A program made the position numbers and the translations under genes. The notes beneath the pieces are model-generated. The model was not told the DNA's origin and ran no database searches. It saw only the letters and a program-made list of their open reading frames with translations. Positions 1 to 7,657 of a DNA stretch of 64,000 nt are shown piece by piece (positions within the stretch are counted from its first letter, which is position 1; each line of letters starts with the position of its first letter). Origin of the DNA: Chelatococcus sp. HY11 (GTDB taxonomy: Bacteria > Pseudomonadota > Alphaproteobacteria > Rhizobiales > Beijerinckiaceae); NCBI RefSeq assembly GCF_018398335.1, contig NZ_JAHBRX010000001.1, forward strand, positions 2,472,001 through 2,536,000, given 5' to 3'.

Positions 1-627
1 TGGATGGCATCGCTGCTTGAACGGCGGGACGGACACAACGTGCCGTTGATGGTCGAAGCCGGCATGTTCGGATATGTGCCCTCCCCTGCCGATCCCTTCC
101 TGTTCAACTATCGCAACATGTCGGGCGGCCTCATGGAAACCGATGCCCTGACGACGCTCGGCGTGCTGACAGGGGGGCCGCGCAATCGGGCGGTGGGCGT
201 GCTCGGCGCCGCCCAGGTCGACCGGGCCGGTAACCTCAACACGTCGAAGCTTCCGGACTTCATGCTCACCGGCTCCGGTGGCGCCAATGACATCGGCAGC
301 GCCGCCTCGGAAGTGCTCGTCACCATGGCGCATTCGCCAAAGCGGCTCGTCGAGGCGGTGCATTTCATCACGACCCCTGGCCGGGCCGTGCGAACCATCG
401 TGACCGAGCTCGGCGTGCTGGAACGCCGCGCCGGCAACGAAGAGTTCGTGCTGTCGCGGGTGCTTGCGCGCGATGGCCATTCCAAGGCCGACCTCGTCGC
501 CATGGCCATTGCCAAGACGGGCTGGGCATTGGCCGTGGCGGACGATGTCCAGCTGGAACCGGCGCCGGACGCGGAGGAGATCAGCCTTGCGCGCCAGCTC
601 GACCCGAAAGGACTGTTCCTTGGCTGA
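1..627 (+). CDS. CoA-transferase family I, beta subunit (IpdB/GctB-like), 5' partial
   Basis: The reading frame is open at base 1, so the true start and the alpha subunit probably lie upstream of the window. The visible part has the beta-subunit features of class I CoA-transferases: a VEAGMFG stretch near residue 20, where the family keeps its catalytic Glu, a NYRNMSGG segment, LGAAQVDRAGNLN, and GSGGANDIGSAA. These patterns fit the glutaconate/IpdB branch, whose members either move CoA between carboxylic acids or, as IpdAB, hydrolyse and open a ring during steroid breakdown. The stop overlaps the TTG start of the next SDR gene by 8 bases, so the two are translationally coupled. The neighbours are all acyl-CoA enzymes. 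Family is firm; substrate is unknown. Confidence 0.85.
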   Translation, partial: WMASLLERRDGHNVPLMVEAGMFGYVPSPADPFLFNYRNMSGGLMETDALTTLGVLTGGPRNRAVGVLGAAQVDRAGNLNTSKLPDFMLTGSGGANDIGSAASEVLVTMAHSPKRLVEAVHFITTPGRAVRTIVTELGVLERRAGNEEFVLSRVLARDGHSKADLVAMAIAKTGWALAVADDVQLEPAPDAEEISLARQLDPKGLFLG

Positions 628-1462
628 CGACGATGATCCTTTCAGCGCACCGCTGAGCTTTCGCACGGATGTGCTCGCCGGCCAGGTCGCCCTCATTACC
701 GGCGGCGGCACCGGCCTTGGGCGCGCCATCGCCATTGCCATGGCGCGGCTTGGAGCGACCGTCGTGCTATGCGGGCGCCGACCCGAACCGCTGGCGGAAA
801 CGGCCGAGCTGATCCGCAGCCACGGCGGGGCGGCGCATCCGCATGCCTGCTCGATCCGCGCGCCCGATGAGATCGCTGCCATGCTCGACGAGGTGTTCGC
901 GACCTTCGGCCGGGTCGATATTCTCGTGAACAACGGCGGCGGGCAGTTCGTCCAGCCGGCGATCGACCTGTCGCCCAAGGGGTGGCACGCGGTCATCGAC
1001 ACCAATCTCACCGGCACATGGAACATGATGCAGGCCACCGCCCAGCGCTGGCGCGGCCGGGCCGAGGAAGGACGTATCGTGAATGTCGTCCTCGATATAT
1101 GGCGGGGCATTCCCGGCATGGCGCATTCCGTCGCCGCGCGTGCCGGGGTCATCTATCTCTCCAAGACCCTCGCGGTCGAATGGGCGCCGCTCGGCATCCG
1201 CGTCAACTGCCTCGCGCCGGGCATCGTCGATACCGGCGCGCTGGAGCAATACCCCCCGGATGTGCAGGCGAGGATCCGCACGGACGCCAATGTCCAGCGT
1301 CGTCCCGCCAGTTCCCTCGAAGTCGTTGAGGGCTGCATCTATCTGGCGTTGCCATCAGCCCGCTTCGTGACCGGCGAGGTCTTGACCGTCGATGGCGGTC
1401 AGCAGTTGTGGGGCGACGTTTGGGCCGTTTCGAAGCCAGATTACTTTCGCTTTTCATCATGA
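620..1462 (+). CDS. SDR oxidoreductase, 2,4-dienoyl-CoA reductase-like
   Basis: I place the start at the TTG at 620, inside the end of the preceding gene, because the protein then begins about 20 residues before the Rossmann fold, as is usual; an upstream in-frame ATG at 464 would add an implausible Arg/Pro-rich leader. The 280-residue product has TGGGTGLG at residues 27-34 for NAD(P) binding and NNGGG further on. The classical YxxxK catalytic pair is not there: the segment reads MAHSVAARAG followed by YLSK, so the Lys is kept but the Tyr position is not. That pattern resembles 2,4-dienoyl-CoA and trans-2-enoyl-CoA reductases. It probably reduces or oxidises an acyl-CoA in the same pathway as the adjacent crotonase and acyl-CoA dehydrogenase. 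Confidence 0.85.
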   Translation: MADDDDPFSAPLSFRTDVLAGQVALITGGGTGLGRAIAIAMARLGATVVLCGRRPEPLAETAELIRSHGGAAHPHACSIRAPDEIAAMLDEVFATFGRVDILVNNGGGQFVQPAIDLSPKGWHAVIDTNLTGTWNMMQATAQRWRGRAEEGRIVNVVLDIWRGIPGMAHSVAARAGVIYLSKTLAVEWAPLGIRVNCLAPGIVDTGALEQYPPDVQARIRTDANVQRRPASSLEVVEGCIYLALPSARFVTGEVLTVDGGQQLWGDVWAVSKPDYFRFSS

Positions 1463-1468
1463 CAGGAC

Positions 1469-2281
1469 ATGACGATGCCCGAGACCTTCACCAGCATTGA
1501 TCTTGTCGTCGAGAACGGCGTCGCGCGGCTGACGCTGAACCGCCCTGAGGTTCTGAATTCCCTGACGCGCGCCATGATCGGAGAACTCCTGCAGGCGCTC
1601 GCGCAGCTGCGGGACGATCCTGAGGCGCGCGTGCTCGTCCTCACCGGAGCGGGGCGCGGCTTCTGCGCCGGCATGGATCTGGGCGATCCCCTGACCGGCC
1701 TCGGCACGAGCCGTGAAGAACGCTCCGCCGTGACGCGCGAGGTCATGGACAGGGAGACCAACGCGCTGATCCGCGCGCTCTACACGCTGCCGAAGCCCAA
1801 GGTGATCGCCGTCAACGGCGTGGCGGCGGGCGGTGGCGTCGGCGTCGCGCTGGCCGGGGACATCGTCATCGCGTCCCACTCCGCGTCCTTCGTCCAGGTC
1901 TTCACGCCGAAGCTCGGGCTGATCCCGGATTGCGGCTGCACATGGATGCTGCCGCGCCTCGTCGGGCGCGCCCGCGCCATCGGGCTCACCATGCTCGGCG
2001 AGAGACTGCCGGCGGAGACGGCGGCGGAATGGGGGCTGATCTGGAAGGCGGTTCCTGACGGAGAACTCGTCGGCGCGGTGGAGACCGTCGCCCGGCACCT
2101 CGCGAACGGCCCGCGCGCAGCCTTGGCACTCGTCGCCGAAGCCATGGATCGCAGCGACAAGTATACGCTGGATGAACAGCTCGCTTACGAGCGCGATACC
2201 AACGCGCTGCTCAATGCCTCCGCGGATTTCGAGGAAGGTGTGCGCGCTTTCATGGAAAAACGCGCGCCCCGTTTCGATTGA
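1469..2281 (+). CDS. Crotonase-superfamily enzyme, PaaG-like isomerase/hydratase
   Basis: The 270-residue product has the crotonase fold signatures: FCAGMDL near residue 67, GVAAGGGVGVALAGD and FTPKLGLIPDCGCTW. Both glutamates that activate water in true enoyl-CoA hydratases are replaced (Gly in the GGG-x-E position, Lys in the QPE position). This pattern, with the PDxGxTW stretch, is seen in PaaG (epoxyphenylacetyl-CoA isomerase) and related isomerases or ring-opening crotonases, so plain hydratase activity is doubtful. It begins 6 bases after the SDR stop, in the same operon. The exact reaction is unknown. No paaABCDE epoxidase genes are in the window, so phenylacetate itself is not indicated. 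Confidence 0.88.
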   Translation: MTMPETFTSIDLVVENGVARLTLNRPEVLNSLTRAMIGELLQALAQLRDDPEARVLVLTGAGRGFCAGMDLGDPLTGLGTSREERSAVTREVMDRETNALIRALYTLPKPKVIAVNGVAAGGGVGVALAGDIVIASHSASFVQVFTPKLGLIPDCGCTWMLPRLVGRARAIGLTMLGERLPAETAAEWGLIWKAVPDGELVGAVETVARHLANGPRAALALVAEAMDRSDKYTLDEQLAYERDTNALLNASADFEEGVRAFMEKRAPRFD

Positions 2282-2410
2282 CGCCACCGCGATAACAGCC
2301 TCGCTGCCGGCCGTGGCCATTGCCGGACAGATGGATACGTACCTTCCCGAACGGGAACTCTATCCAGCAGGGCTTGGAACATGCCAGCTGACGGCAGGAG
2401 ACCGACACCG

Positions 2411-3547
2411 ATGATCGAACGCACAATCTACGACAGCGATCATGAAACCTTCCGCGATCTCGTGCGCCGCTTCTTCGAGCGCGAGGTCGCGCCCTACCAC
2501 GCGGCGTGGGAAGAACAGGGCTACGTGCCACGTGAACTCTGGCAGAAGGCGGGCGCCGCCGGCCTCCTCTGCACGTCCGCACCGGAGGAATACGGCGGCC
2601 TCGGCCTCGACAGGCGCTACGCGGCCATTATCTTCGAGGAGCAGGCGCGTCTCGGCTTAAGCGGCCCCGGCTTCTCCGTCCATTCGGAAATCGCCGCCCC
2701 CTATATCGTGGCCTATGGATCGGACGAGCTCAAACGGCGCTGGCTGCCGGGGCTGATCAGCGGCGAGGTCATCGCCGCCGCCGGCCTGACGGAGCCGGGC
2801 GCGGGCTCGGATCTCGCCAATATCAAGACGACTGCCTTGCGCGATGGCGACCATTACATCGTCAACGGCCAGAAGACCTTCATCAGCAACGGCCATAACT
2901 GTGATCTCGTCGCGCTGGCCGTCAAGACGGACCCGACCCAGCGCTCCAAGGGCGTGTCCATGCTTCTGGTGGAGGCAGACCGCCCGGGCTTCAGCAAGGG
3001 CGCGCCGCTGCACAAGCTAGGCAACAAGGCCCAGGACACCTGCGAATTGTTCTTCGACAATGTCCGCGTCCCGGTCTCCAACCTTCTCGGCGTGGAGGGT
3101 GAGGGCTTCACGCAGCTGATGCAGGAACTGCCGTGGGAGCGTGTCCAGATCGCGGTGTCCGCCATTGCCACGGCCGAGGGGGTGCTTGAGGAAACCCTGC
3201 GCTATGTGAAGGAACGCAAGGCCTTCGGCAAGCAGATCATCGAGTTTCAGGCCAATCGCTTCACCCTGGCCGAGTTGCAGACCGAATTGCAGATTGGCCG
3301 CGTCTTTGTCGATCGCTGCCTTGAGCTGGTCTGCGACGGCAAGCTCGATAGCAAGACCGCCGCCATGGCCAAATATTGGTCCACCGACTTCATGTGCAAG
3401 CTGATCGACAACTGCCTGCAGCTACATGGTGGATACGGTTATATGGTGGAATACCCCGTCGCCCGCGCCTTTGCTGATGCGCGTGTCACCCGCATCTATG
3501 GCGGCACCAACGAGATCATGAAGGAAATCATAGGTCGGTCGTTGTGA
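2411..3547 (+). CDS. Acyl-CoA dehydrogenase
   Basis: FAD enzyme introducing the alpha,beta double bond into an acyl-CoA, passing electrons to ETF. I choose the ATG at 2411 because AGGAG lies 10 bases upstream; an in-frame ATG at 2381 would add ten residues. The 378-residue product shows AGLTEPGAGSDLA (FAD/substrate region), SNGHNCDLV and the C-terminal ARVTRIYGGTNEIMKEIIGR. The usual catalytic Glu of the YEGT motif is Gly here, while a Glu occurs in the helix segment ELPWERVQ (about residue 242). This is the arrangement of isovaleryl-CoA and long-chain dehydrogenases, suggesting a branched or bulky substrate. Its stop overlaps the GTG start of the next gene. Confidence 0.93.
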   Translation: MIERTIYDSDHETFRDLVRRFFEREVAPYHAAWEEQGYVPRELWQKAGAAGLLCTSAPEEYGGLGLDRRYAAIIFEEQARLGLSGPGFSVHSEIAAPYIVAYGSDELKRRWLPGLISGEVIAAAGLTEPGAGSDLANIKTTALRDGDHYIVNGQKTFISNGHNCDLVALAVKTDPTQRSKGVSMLLVEADRPGFSKGAPLHKLGNKAQDTCELFFDNVRVPVSNLLGVEGEGFTQLMQELPWERVQIAVSAIATAEGVLEETLRYVKERKAFGKQIIEFQANRFTLAELQTELQIGRVFVDRCLELVCDGKLDSKTAAMAKYWSTDFMCKLIDNCLQLHGGYGYMVEYPVARAFADARVTRIYGGTNEIMKEIIGRSL

Positions 3548-4650
3548 GCGCGCGCGCCTCCGGGCCACTCTCGGGTGTGCGCGTCATCGAGATGGAGGGG
3601 GTCGGACCGGGCCCCTTCTGCGGCATGTTGCTGTCCGACATGGGCGCTGACGTCGTCCGTATCGAACGGCCTATGGCCAATGATGCGGCTGTCGACCTGC
3701 CGGCGGAACTCGACCCGACGCTGCGCGGACGCCGGACGCTGACGCTTGATCTCAAGACACCGGAGGCACAGGCCCAGGCCATGGCGCTGATCGCACGCGC
3801 GGATATCCTCATCGAAGGGTATCGGCCGGGGGTCATGGAGCGTCTCGGCCTTGGGCCGGAGGCCTGCCTCGCGGCCAATCCGCGCCTCGTCTACGGGCGG
3901 ATCACCGGCTGGGGGCAGACGGGACCTCTCGCCCGCACGGCCGGGCATGATATCAATTACATCGCTCTCACCGGCGTCCTCGACAGTATTGGCGAAGAAG
4001 GGCGCACGCCCGTGCCGCCCCTCAACCTGGTCGGCGACTTCGGCGGCGGCGCGATGTTCCTCGCCTTCGGCGTGGCCTGCGCGCTTCTCCATGCCCGCGC
4101 GACGGGCCAGGGCCAGGTGGTCGACGCGGCCATGGTCGATGGCGCGAGCGCATTGATGGCGCAGTTCTACGGCTTTCTCGCACAGGGCTCGTGGCTGACG
4201 GAGCGTGGCCAGAACATCCTCGATGGCGGCGCGCCCTGGTATGGCACCTTTGAGACGGCCGACGGCCGCCACATCGCCGCCGGCGCCTTCGAGGGTCGCT
4301 TCTGGCTGATGTTCCTCGAAGGCCTCGGCCTCGACGCGGCGACGCTGCCGCCGCGGGAGGAACGCACCCACTGGCCGGCACTGCGCACGCGGATCGCGGC
4401 CGTGGTGAAGGCCAAGCCGCTGGCGCATTGGCAAAAGGTTTTCGACGGGTCGGACGCCTGCGTCATGCCAGTGCTGACATTGAACGAAGCCCACACCCAT
4501 CCGCATCTTGTGGAGCGCGGCACCTTCGCGACCGTGGACGGCCTGTTGCAGCCATCACCGGCGCCACGCTTCAGCCGCACGCCCGGCGAGATCCAGACCG
4601 GCCTGGCGCGCGCCACCGACAGCGAGACGATTCTCGCGGATTGGGCATAA
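3544..4650 (+). CDS. Class III CoA-transferase family, alpha-methylacyl-CoA racemase-like
   Basis: GTG start overlapping the TGA of the acyl-CoA dehydrogenase (GTGA), so translation is coupled. The 368-residue protein belongs to the CaiB/BaiF family: LSGVRVIEMEGVGPGPFCGMLLSDMGADVVRIERP at the N-terminus, then RPGVMERLGLGPE and LVYGRITGWGQTGP. It also has GHDINY (His near residue 135) and LVGDFGGG (Asp near 165). These match the His/Asp acid-base pair of alpha-methylacyl-CoA racemase rather than the single Asp of formyl- or succinyl-CoA transferases. The probable role is to invert the 2-methylacyl-CoA centre so that the dehydrogenase can act on it. A CoA-transferase role cannot be excluded from sequence alone. 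It is the last gene of the first + strand operon. Confidence 0.87.
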   Translation: MSARASGPLSGVRVIEMEGVGPGPFCGMLLSDMGADVVRIERPMANDAAVDLPAELDPTLRGRRTLTLDLKTPEAQAQAMALIARADILIEGYRPGVMERLGLGPEACLAANPRLVYGRITGWGQTGPLARTAGHDINYIALTGVLDSIGEEGRTPVPPLNLVGDFGGGAMFLAFGVACALLHARATGQGQVVDAAMVDGASALMAQFYGFLAQGSWLTERGQNILDGGAPWYGTFETADGRHIAAGAFEGRFWLMFLEGLGLDAATLPPREERTHWPALRTRIAAVVKAKPLAHWQKVFDGSDACVMPVLTLNEAHTHPHLVERGTFATVDGLLQPSPAPRFSRTPGEIQTGLARATDSETILADWA

Positions 4651-4720
4651 GCCCCCATCATCGCGGCAAGAGGCAGGGGGGCACCCTGCGCCTCGTCATA
4701 TAAGCCCAGGGCCGATCGCG

Positions 4721-5521
4721 TTAGACCGTGCGGAAATCACCACCACGGGCGTTGAGCGCGGACACCATCTCCAGGGCTTCCGGCTGGGCCAGCAGATCCA
4801 TGAACAACGTGCGTTCGACGTCGAGGCCCTCATAGAGCGGCCGTTCCGCCGTCTCGCGGATCAGGCGCTTCACAGACGCAAGCGCATTGGAGGGAATAGA
4901 GGCGAGGTCGCGCGCGCGCTCCATAGCGCGTTCGAGCACCGGGCCATCCGTCACCTCGATGACGATGCCGGCCGCGAGCGCCTCGCGCGGGGACAGCCGA
5001 CGCCCATGCATCACAAGGTCCAGCGCGCGCGCTGGACCGACGATGCGCGCGAGCCGCTGGGTGCCGCCGGCTCCGGGCAAGGCACCGATGCGGATCTCGG
5101 GCAGGCCGATCATGTAATCGCCGTCCTGCGCCAGCCGGAAATCGCAAGCGAGCGCCAGCTCCAGCCCCCCCCCCATGGCGTTGCCGTTGATGGCGGCAAT
5201 GATGGGTTTCGGCGACATGTCGATACGACGGAGCATTACGTCGATGGCGCGCTCAGGCACATGCGCGCCGTCGCCGAAACGGTCGCCGCGCTCGTTCAAT
5301 TTGCGGACTACGGCTTCAACGTCGCGCAGATCGAAATGCTGGATGAAGACATCCGGCTCGCCACCCGTCAGGACGATCACTTTCACGTCAGGCTGCGCGA
5401 TTGTGCGCCGAAGAGCACGGTGCAGTTCATCCGTCACGGAATCGTTCATGTAGCCGTGGGGGGGGTTGGAAATCCTCAGGACAGCAACGGCGTCCTCGAC
5501 GGACAGACTAACATGGGACAT
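4721..5521 (-). CDS. Enoyl-CoA hydratase/isomerase (crotonase)
   Basis: The 266-residue crotonase keeps both catalytic glutamates, in AMGGGLELALACD and LPEIRIGALPGAGGTQRLAR, so it should be a working hydratase adding water to an enoyl-CoA. The N-terminus is unusual: the segment around PDVFIQHFDLRD replaces the common FCAGAD oxyanion-hole stretch, as in several divergent crotonases. It is transcribed divergently from the branched-chain-type ABC operon; the 147-base gap has two matching palindromes (separate entries), so the two units are probably co-regulated. Its 3' end faces the 3' end of the racemase-like gene. Confidence 0.9.
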   Translation of the reverse strand: MSHVSLSVEDAVAVLRISNPPHGYMNDSVTDELHRALRRTIAQPDVKVIVLTGGEPDVFIQHFDLRDVEAVVRKLNERGDRFGDGAHVPERAIDVMLRRIDMSPKPIIAAINGNAMGGGLELALACDFRLAQDGDYMIGLPEIRIGALPGAGGTQRLARIVGPARALDLVMHGRRLSPREALAAGIVIEVTDGPVLERAMERARDLASIPSNALASVKRLIRETAERPLYEGLDVERTLFMDLLAQPEALEMVSALNARGGDFRTV

Positions 5522-5557
5522 GGGCGTCTCATCTCCATTTTCTCTTGGGATTAAACC

Positions 5558-5571
5558 AGAGCGAGCGCTCT
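5558..5571. promoter_or_regulatory. Palindromic operator 1 (AGAGCGAGCGCTCT)
   Basis: Perfect 6-2-6 inverted repeat AGAGCG-AG-CGCTCT, extendable by one C/G pair. It lies between a minus-strand -35-like TTTACA and -10-like TTTAAT for the crotonase gene (spacing 15, short of ideal). The same arms recur at 5600-5613, 42 bases (about four helical turns) away. Short high-GC palindromes of this size are typical of TetR-family operators; no TetR gene is in the window, so the regulator class is inferred. Confidence 0.6.
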
Positions 5572-5593
5572 GTAAAGTCGCTTGGCGAGAAGC

Positions 5594-5621
5594 TTGACGA
5601 GAGCGACCGCTCTGTCATAGT
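5594..5621 (+). promoter_or_regulatory. Candidate sigma-70 promoter of the liv-type operon with operator 2 in its spacer
   Basis: TTGACG at 5594-5599 and CATAGT at 5616-5621, spaced by 16 bases. The spacer begins with the second palindrome AGAGCG-AC-CGCTCT at 5600-5613, so a bound protein would block RNA polymerase. The promoter would give a leader of about 40 bases before the substrate-binding protein start at 5669. Confidence 0.5.
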
Positions 5622-5668
5622 CTGCGCTCGTCCCGGGCCATAGAAGCCGGACTGCAGGGAGGCAATAC

Positions 5669-6784
5669 ATGTTGCGGCGACAATTTTTAGCGGCCAGTGC
5701 GATCGTCCTGGCCAGCACGACTTTCGCGCCCCTGGCGCATGCACAGGGAGAGCCGGTCAAGATCGGCATGCTCGCGCCCGTGCGCACCGTTCTCGGCAAC
5801 CAGGCCGTCGAGGCGGCCAAGATTGCGATCGACATGGCGAATGCCAAAGGCGGCCTCAACGGCCGGCCTTTCCAGCTCGTGGTCTATGACGACGGCAATT
5901 CGCCAGTCGAGGGCGTGAGCGGCATGCAGCGGCTAGTCGATCAGGACAATGTCAAGATCGTCATTGGGCCCTATGGCAGCACAGTCGCGCTCGCGGGGCT
6001 GCCGATCGCGACCGCCGAGGAACTGCTTTACCTGCCGGTCGCCGCGAAGCACCCGGATGTCACGACGTCCGGCTACGACAAGGTTTTCCGTTTCAACTCC
6101 ACCGTGAAGATGGACGGGGATGTCCTTGTCGAATACATGCAGAAAGCAAACCCCAAGGGCGTTGCCTATATCGGCGAGAATAACGACACCGGCCGCGCCT
6201 ATCTGGCCGGGCTGCGTGCCATGTTCCCCAAAGATCCGGACAATCGCGTCGTCTTCAACCAGCTCTACGATACTTCATCGAGCGACTACAGCGGCCTTGT
6301 AACCGCGGCGAAGGCCTCGGGCGCGGAGATGCTCTATCTCGCCGGCAACAACGTCGAGCAATATGGCAACATCATGCGCGTCGCCAAGGAACTCGGCTAC
6401 AAGCCCAAGTATCTCGTGCTCGCGCCCGGCATTCTGAACGCGCGCGCCGTGGAACTAGCAAACGGTGGCGCCGAGGGCGCGATCTGCACGGATATCTATG
6501 TGCCGAGCATGCCCGGCGCCGAGAACGCGGCCTTCGTCGAGGCCTACAAAAAGAAAGTGGGCATCGCGCCGGAGAAGCTTGAACTGCTGTGGTTCGAGGG
6601 CGCCAGCGTTGTAACCCAGGCGATACAGAAAGCCGGGACGACTGATATCGCCAAGCTCGCCGCGCTGATCCACCAGGACACCTGGACCACGCCACGTGGC
6701 GAACTCAAGTTCGACAAGACCGGCCAGGCGCTCAGCACGCCGTTCATCGTCGAGGTCAAGGACGGCCGCATCCAGCGGCAGTGA
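5669..6784 (+). CDS. ABC transporter periplasmic substrate-binding protein, branched-chain amino acid type
   Basis: The 371-residue protein opens with a signal peptide (LRRQFLAASAIVLAS...PLAHAQ, cleavage near residue 26), then a type I periplasmic binding fold: EPVKIGMLAPV, a GGLNGRPFQLVVYDDG stretch typical of LivJ/LivK-like proteins, and IGPYGSTVALA. The start is supported by GGGAGG 6 bases upstream of the ATG. It is the first gene of a four-protein ABC operon (5669-10184) placed among acyl-CoA catabolic genes. In such contexts these importers often carry aromatic or alicyclic acids rather than leucine, so the ligand here is left open. Confidence 0.93.
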   Translation: MLRRQFLAASAIVLASTTFAPLAHAQGEPVKIGMLAPVRTVLGNQAVEAAKIAIDMANAKGGLNGRPFQLVVYDDGNSPVEGVSGMQRLVDQDNVKIVIGPYGSTVALAGLPIATAEELLYLPVAAKHPDVTTSGYDKVFRFNSTVKMDGDVLVEYMQKANPKGVAYIGENNDTGRAYLAGLRAMFPKDPDNRVVFNQLYDTSSSDYSGLVTAAKASGAEMLYLAGNNVEQYGNIMRVAKELGYKPKYLVLAPGILNARAVELANGGAEGAICTDIYVPSMPGAENAAFVEAYKKKVGIAPEKLELLWFEGASVVTQAIQKAGTTDIAKLAALIHQDTWTTPRGELKFDKTGQALSTPFIVEVKDGRIQRQ

Positions 6785-6793
6785 GGCGCCTTC

Positions 6794-7657
6794 ATGTTAG
6801 AGTCGATCGCTCAGCAGGCCTTCAACGGCTTCAGCGCGGGCATGAGCTACGCGCTGATCGCCCTGGGGCTCACCCTCGTCTTCGGGGTCCTGCATATCAT
6901 CAACTTCGCCCATGGCGAGTTCTACATGCTGGGCGGTTTCGGCGTGGTGCTCGCCACGACGATGCTGGGCGCTCCCTATATCATTGCCGTGCCGCTAGGG
7001 ATGATCGCGGCCATCGCCGTGGCCTTCCTGGTGGACACGGTGACCGTCAGACCGGTCCTACAACGAAGAGATGGCGGCAACTCCGCGCTTATAGGCACCT
7101 ATGCCGCAAGTATCCTGATACTTGAGGCTGTGCTCTATACTTACGGACCCGCGCCCCGCCGCATCGACGGGGTTATCGGCGCGCTCCACATCGGCGATGT
7201 CGTCATCACCTATCAGCGCATCCTGGTCATCGTGGGCGGATTTATTCTGCTTGCGCTGATCCATATGCTTCTCAAGTATACGAGCCTCGGCCGCGATCTC
7301 CGCGCCGTTGCGCAGGACAACTTCGCCGCGCGGGTCATCGGCATCGATGTCAAGCGCGTGCGCACCACGACCTTCCTGCTCGCCGCGGGCGTCGCTGGCA
7401 TCGCCGGGGCACTGATGGTGCCAATTTCCCTGTTCACGCCGTATATCGGCCAGCATGTCGTCATCAAGGCCTTTGTCGTCGTAGTCATCGGCGGCATGGG
7501 CAGCGTCGTCGGCGCGGTCGTCGCCGGCATCGGCATCGGATTTCTGGAGATATTCCTGCGCGGATTCGTCATCGACGGTATCGCACAGGCGATACTCATG
7601 TCCCTGCTCATCGTAACATTACTCGTGCGCCCGCAGGGCTTGTTCAAGGCGCGATGA
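6794..7657 (+). CDS. livH: Branched-chain-type ABC transporter permease, LivH family
   Basis: Inner-membrane permease of 287 residues with about eight hydrophobic segments. It starts with a FNGFSAGMSYALIALGLTLVFGVLHIINFAHGEFYMLG pattern that is diagnostic of LivH. It follows the binding-protein gene by 9 bases, and its stop overlaps the start of the next gene by 4 bases (ATGATGA), so the two membrane subunits are co-translated. It should pair with the LivM half of the following fusion protein to form the membrane channel. The symbol denotes the family, not a proven leucine function. Confidence 0.93.
   Translation: MLESIAQQAFNGFSAGMSYALIALGLTLVFGVLHIINFAHGEFYMLGGFGVVLATTMLGAPYIIAVPLGMIAAIAVAFLVDTVTVRPVLQRRDGGNSALIGTYAASILILEAVLYTYGPAPRRIDGVIGALHIGDVVITYQRILVIVGGFILLALIHMLLKYTSLGRDLRAVAQDNFAARVIGIDVKRVRTTTFLLAAGVAGIAGALMVPISLFTPYIGQHVVIKAFVVVVIGGMGSVVGAVVAGIGIGFLEIFLRGFVIDGIAQAILMSLLIVTLLVRPQGLFKAR

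Noticed and set aside
1469-2281. Phenylacetate pathway (paa) assignment for the PaaG-like gene
   Set aside because: No paaABCDE, paaK or paaZ genes are in the window; only family resemblance remains.
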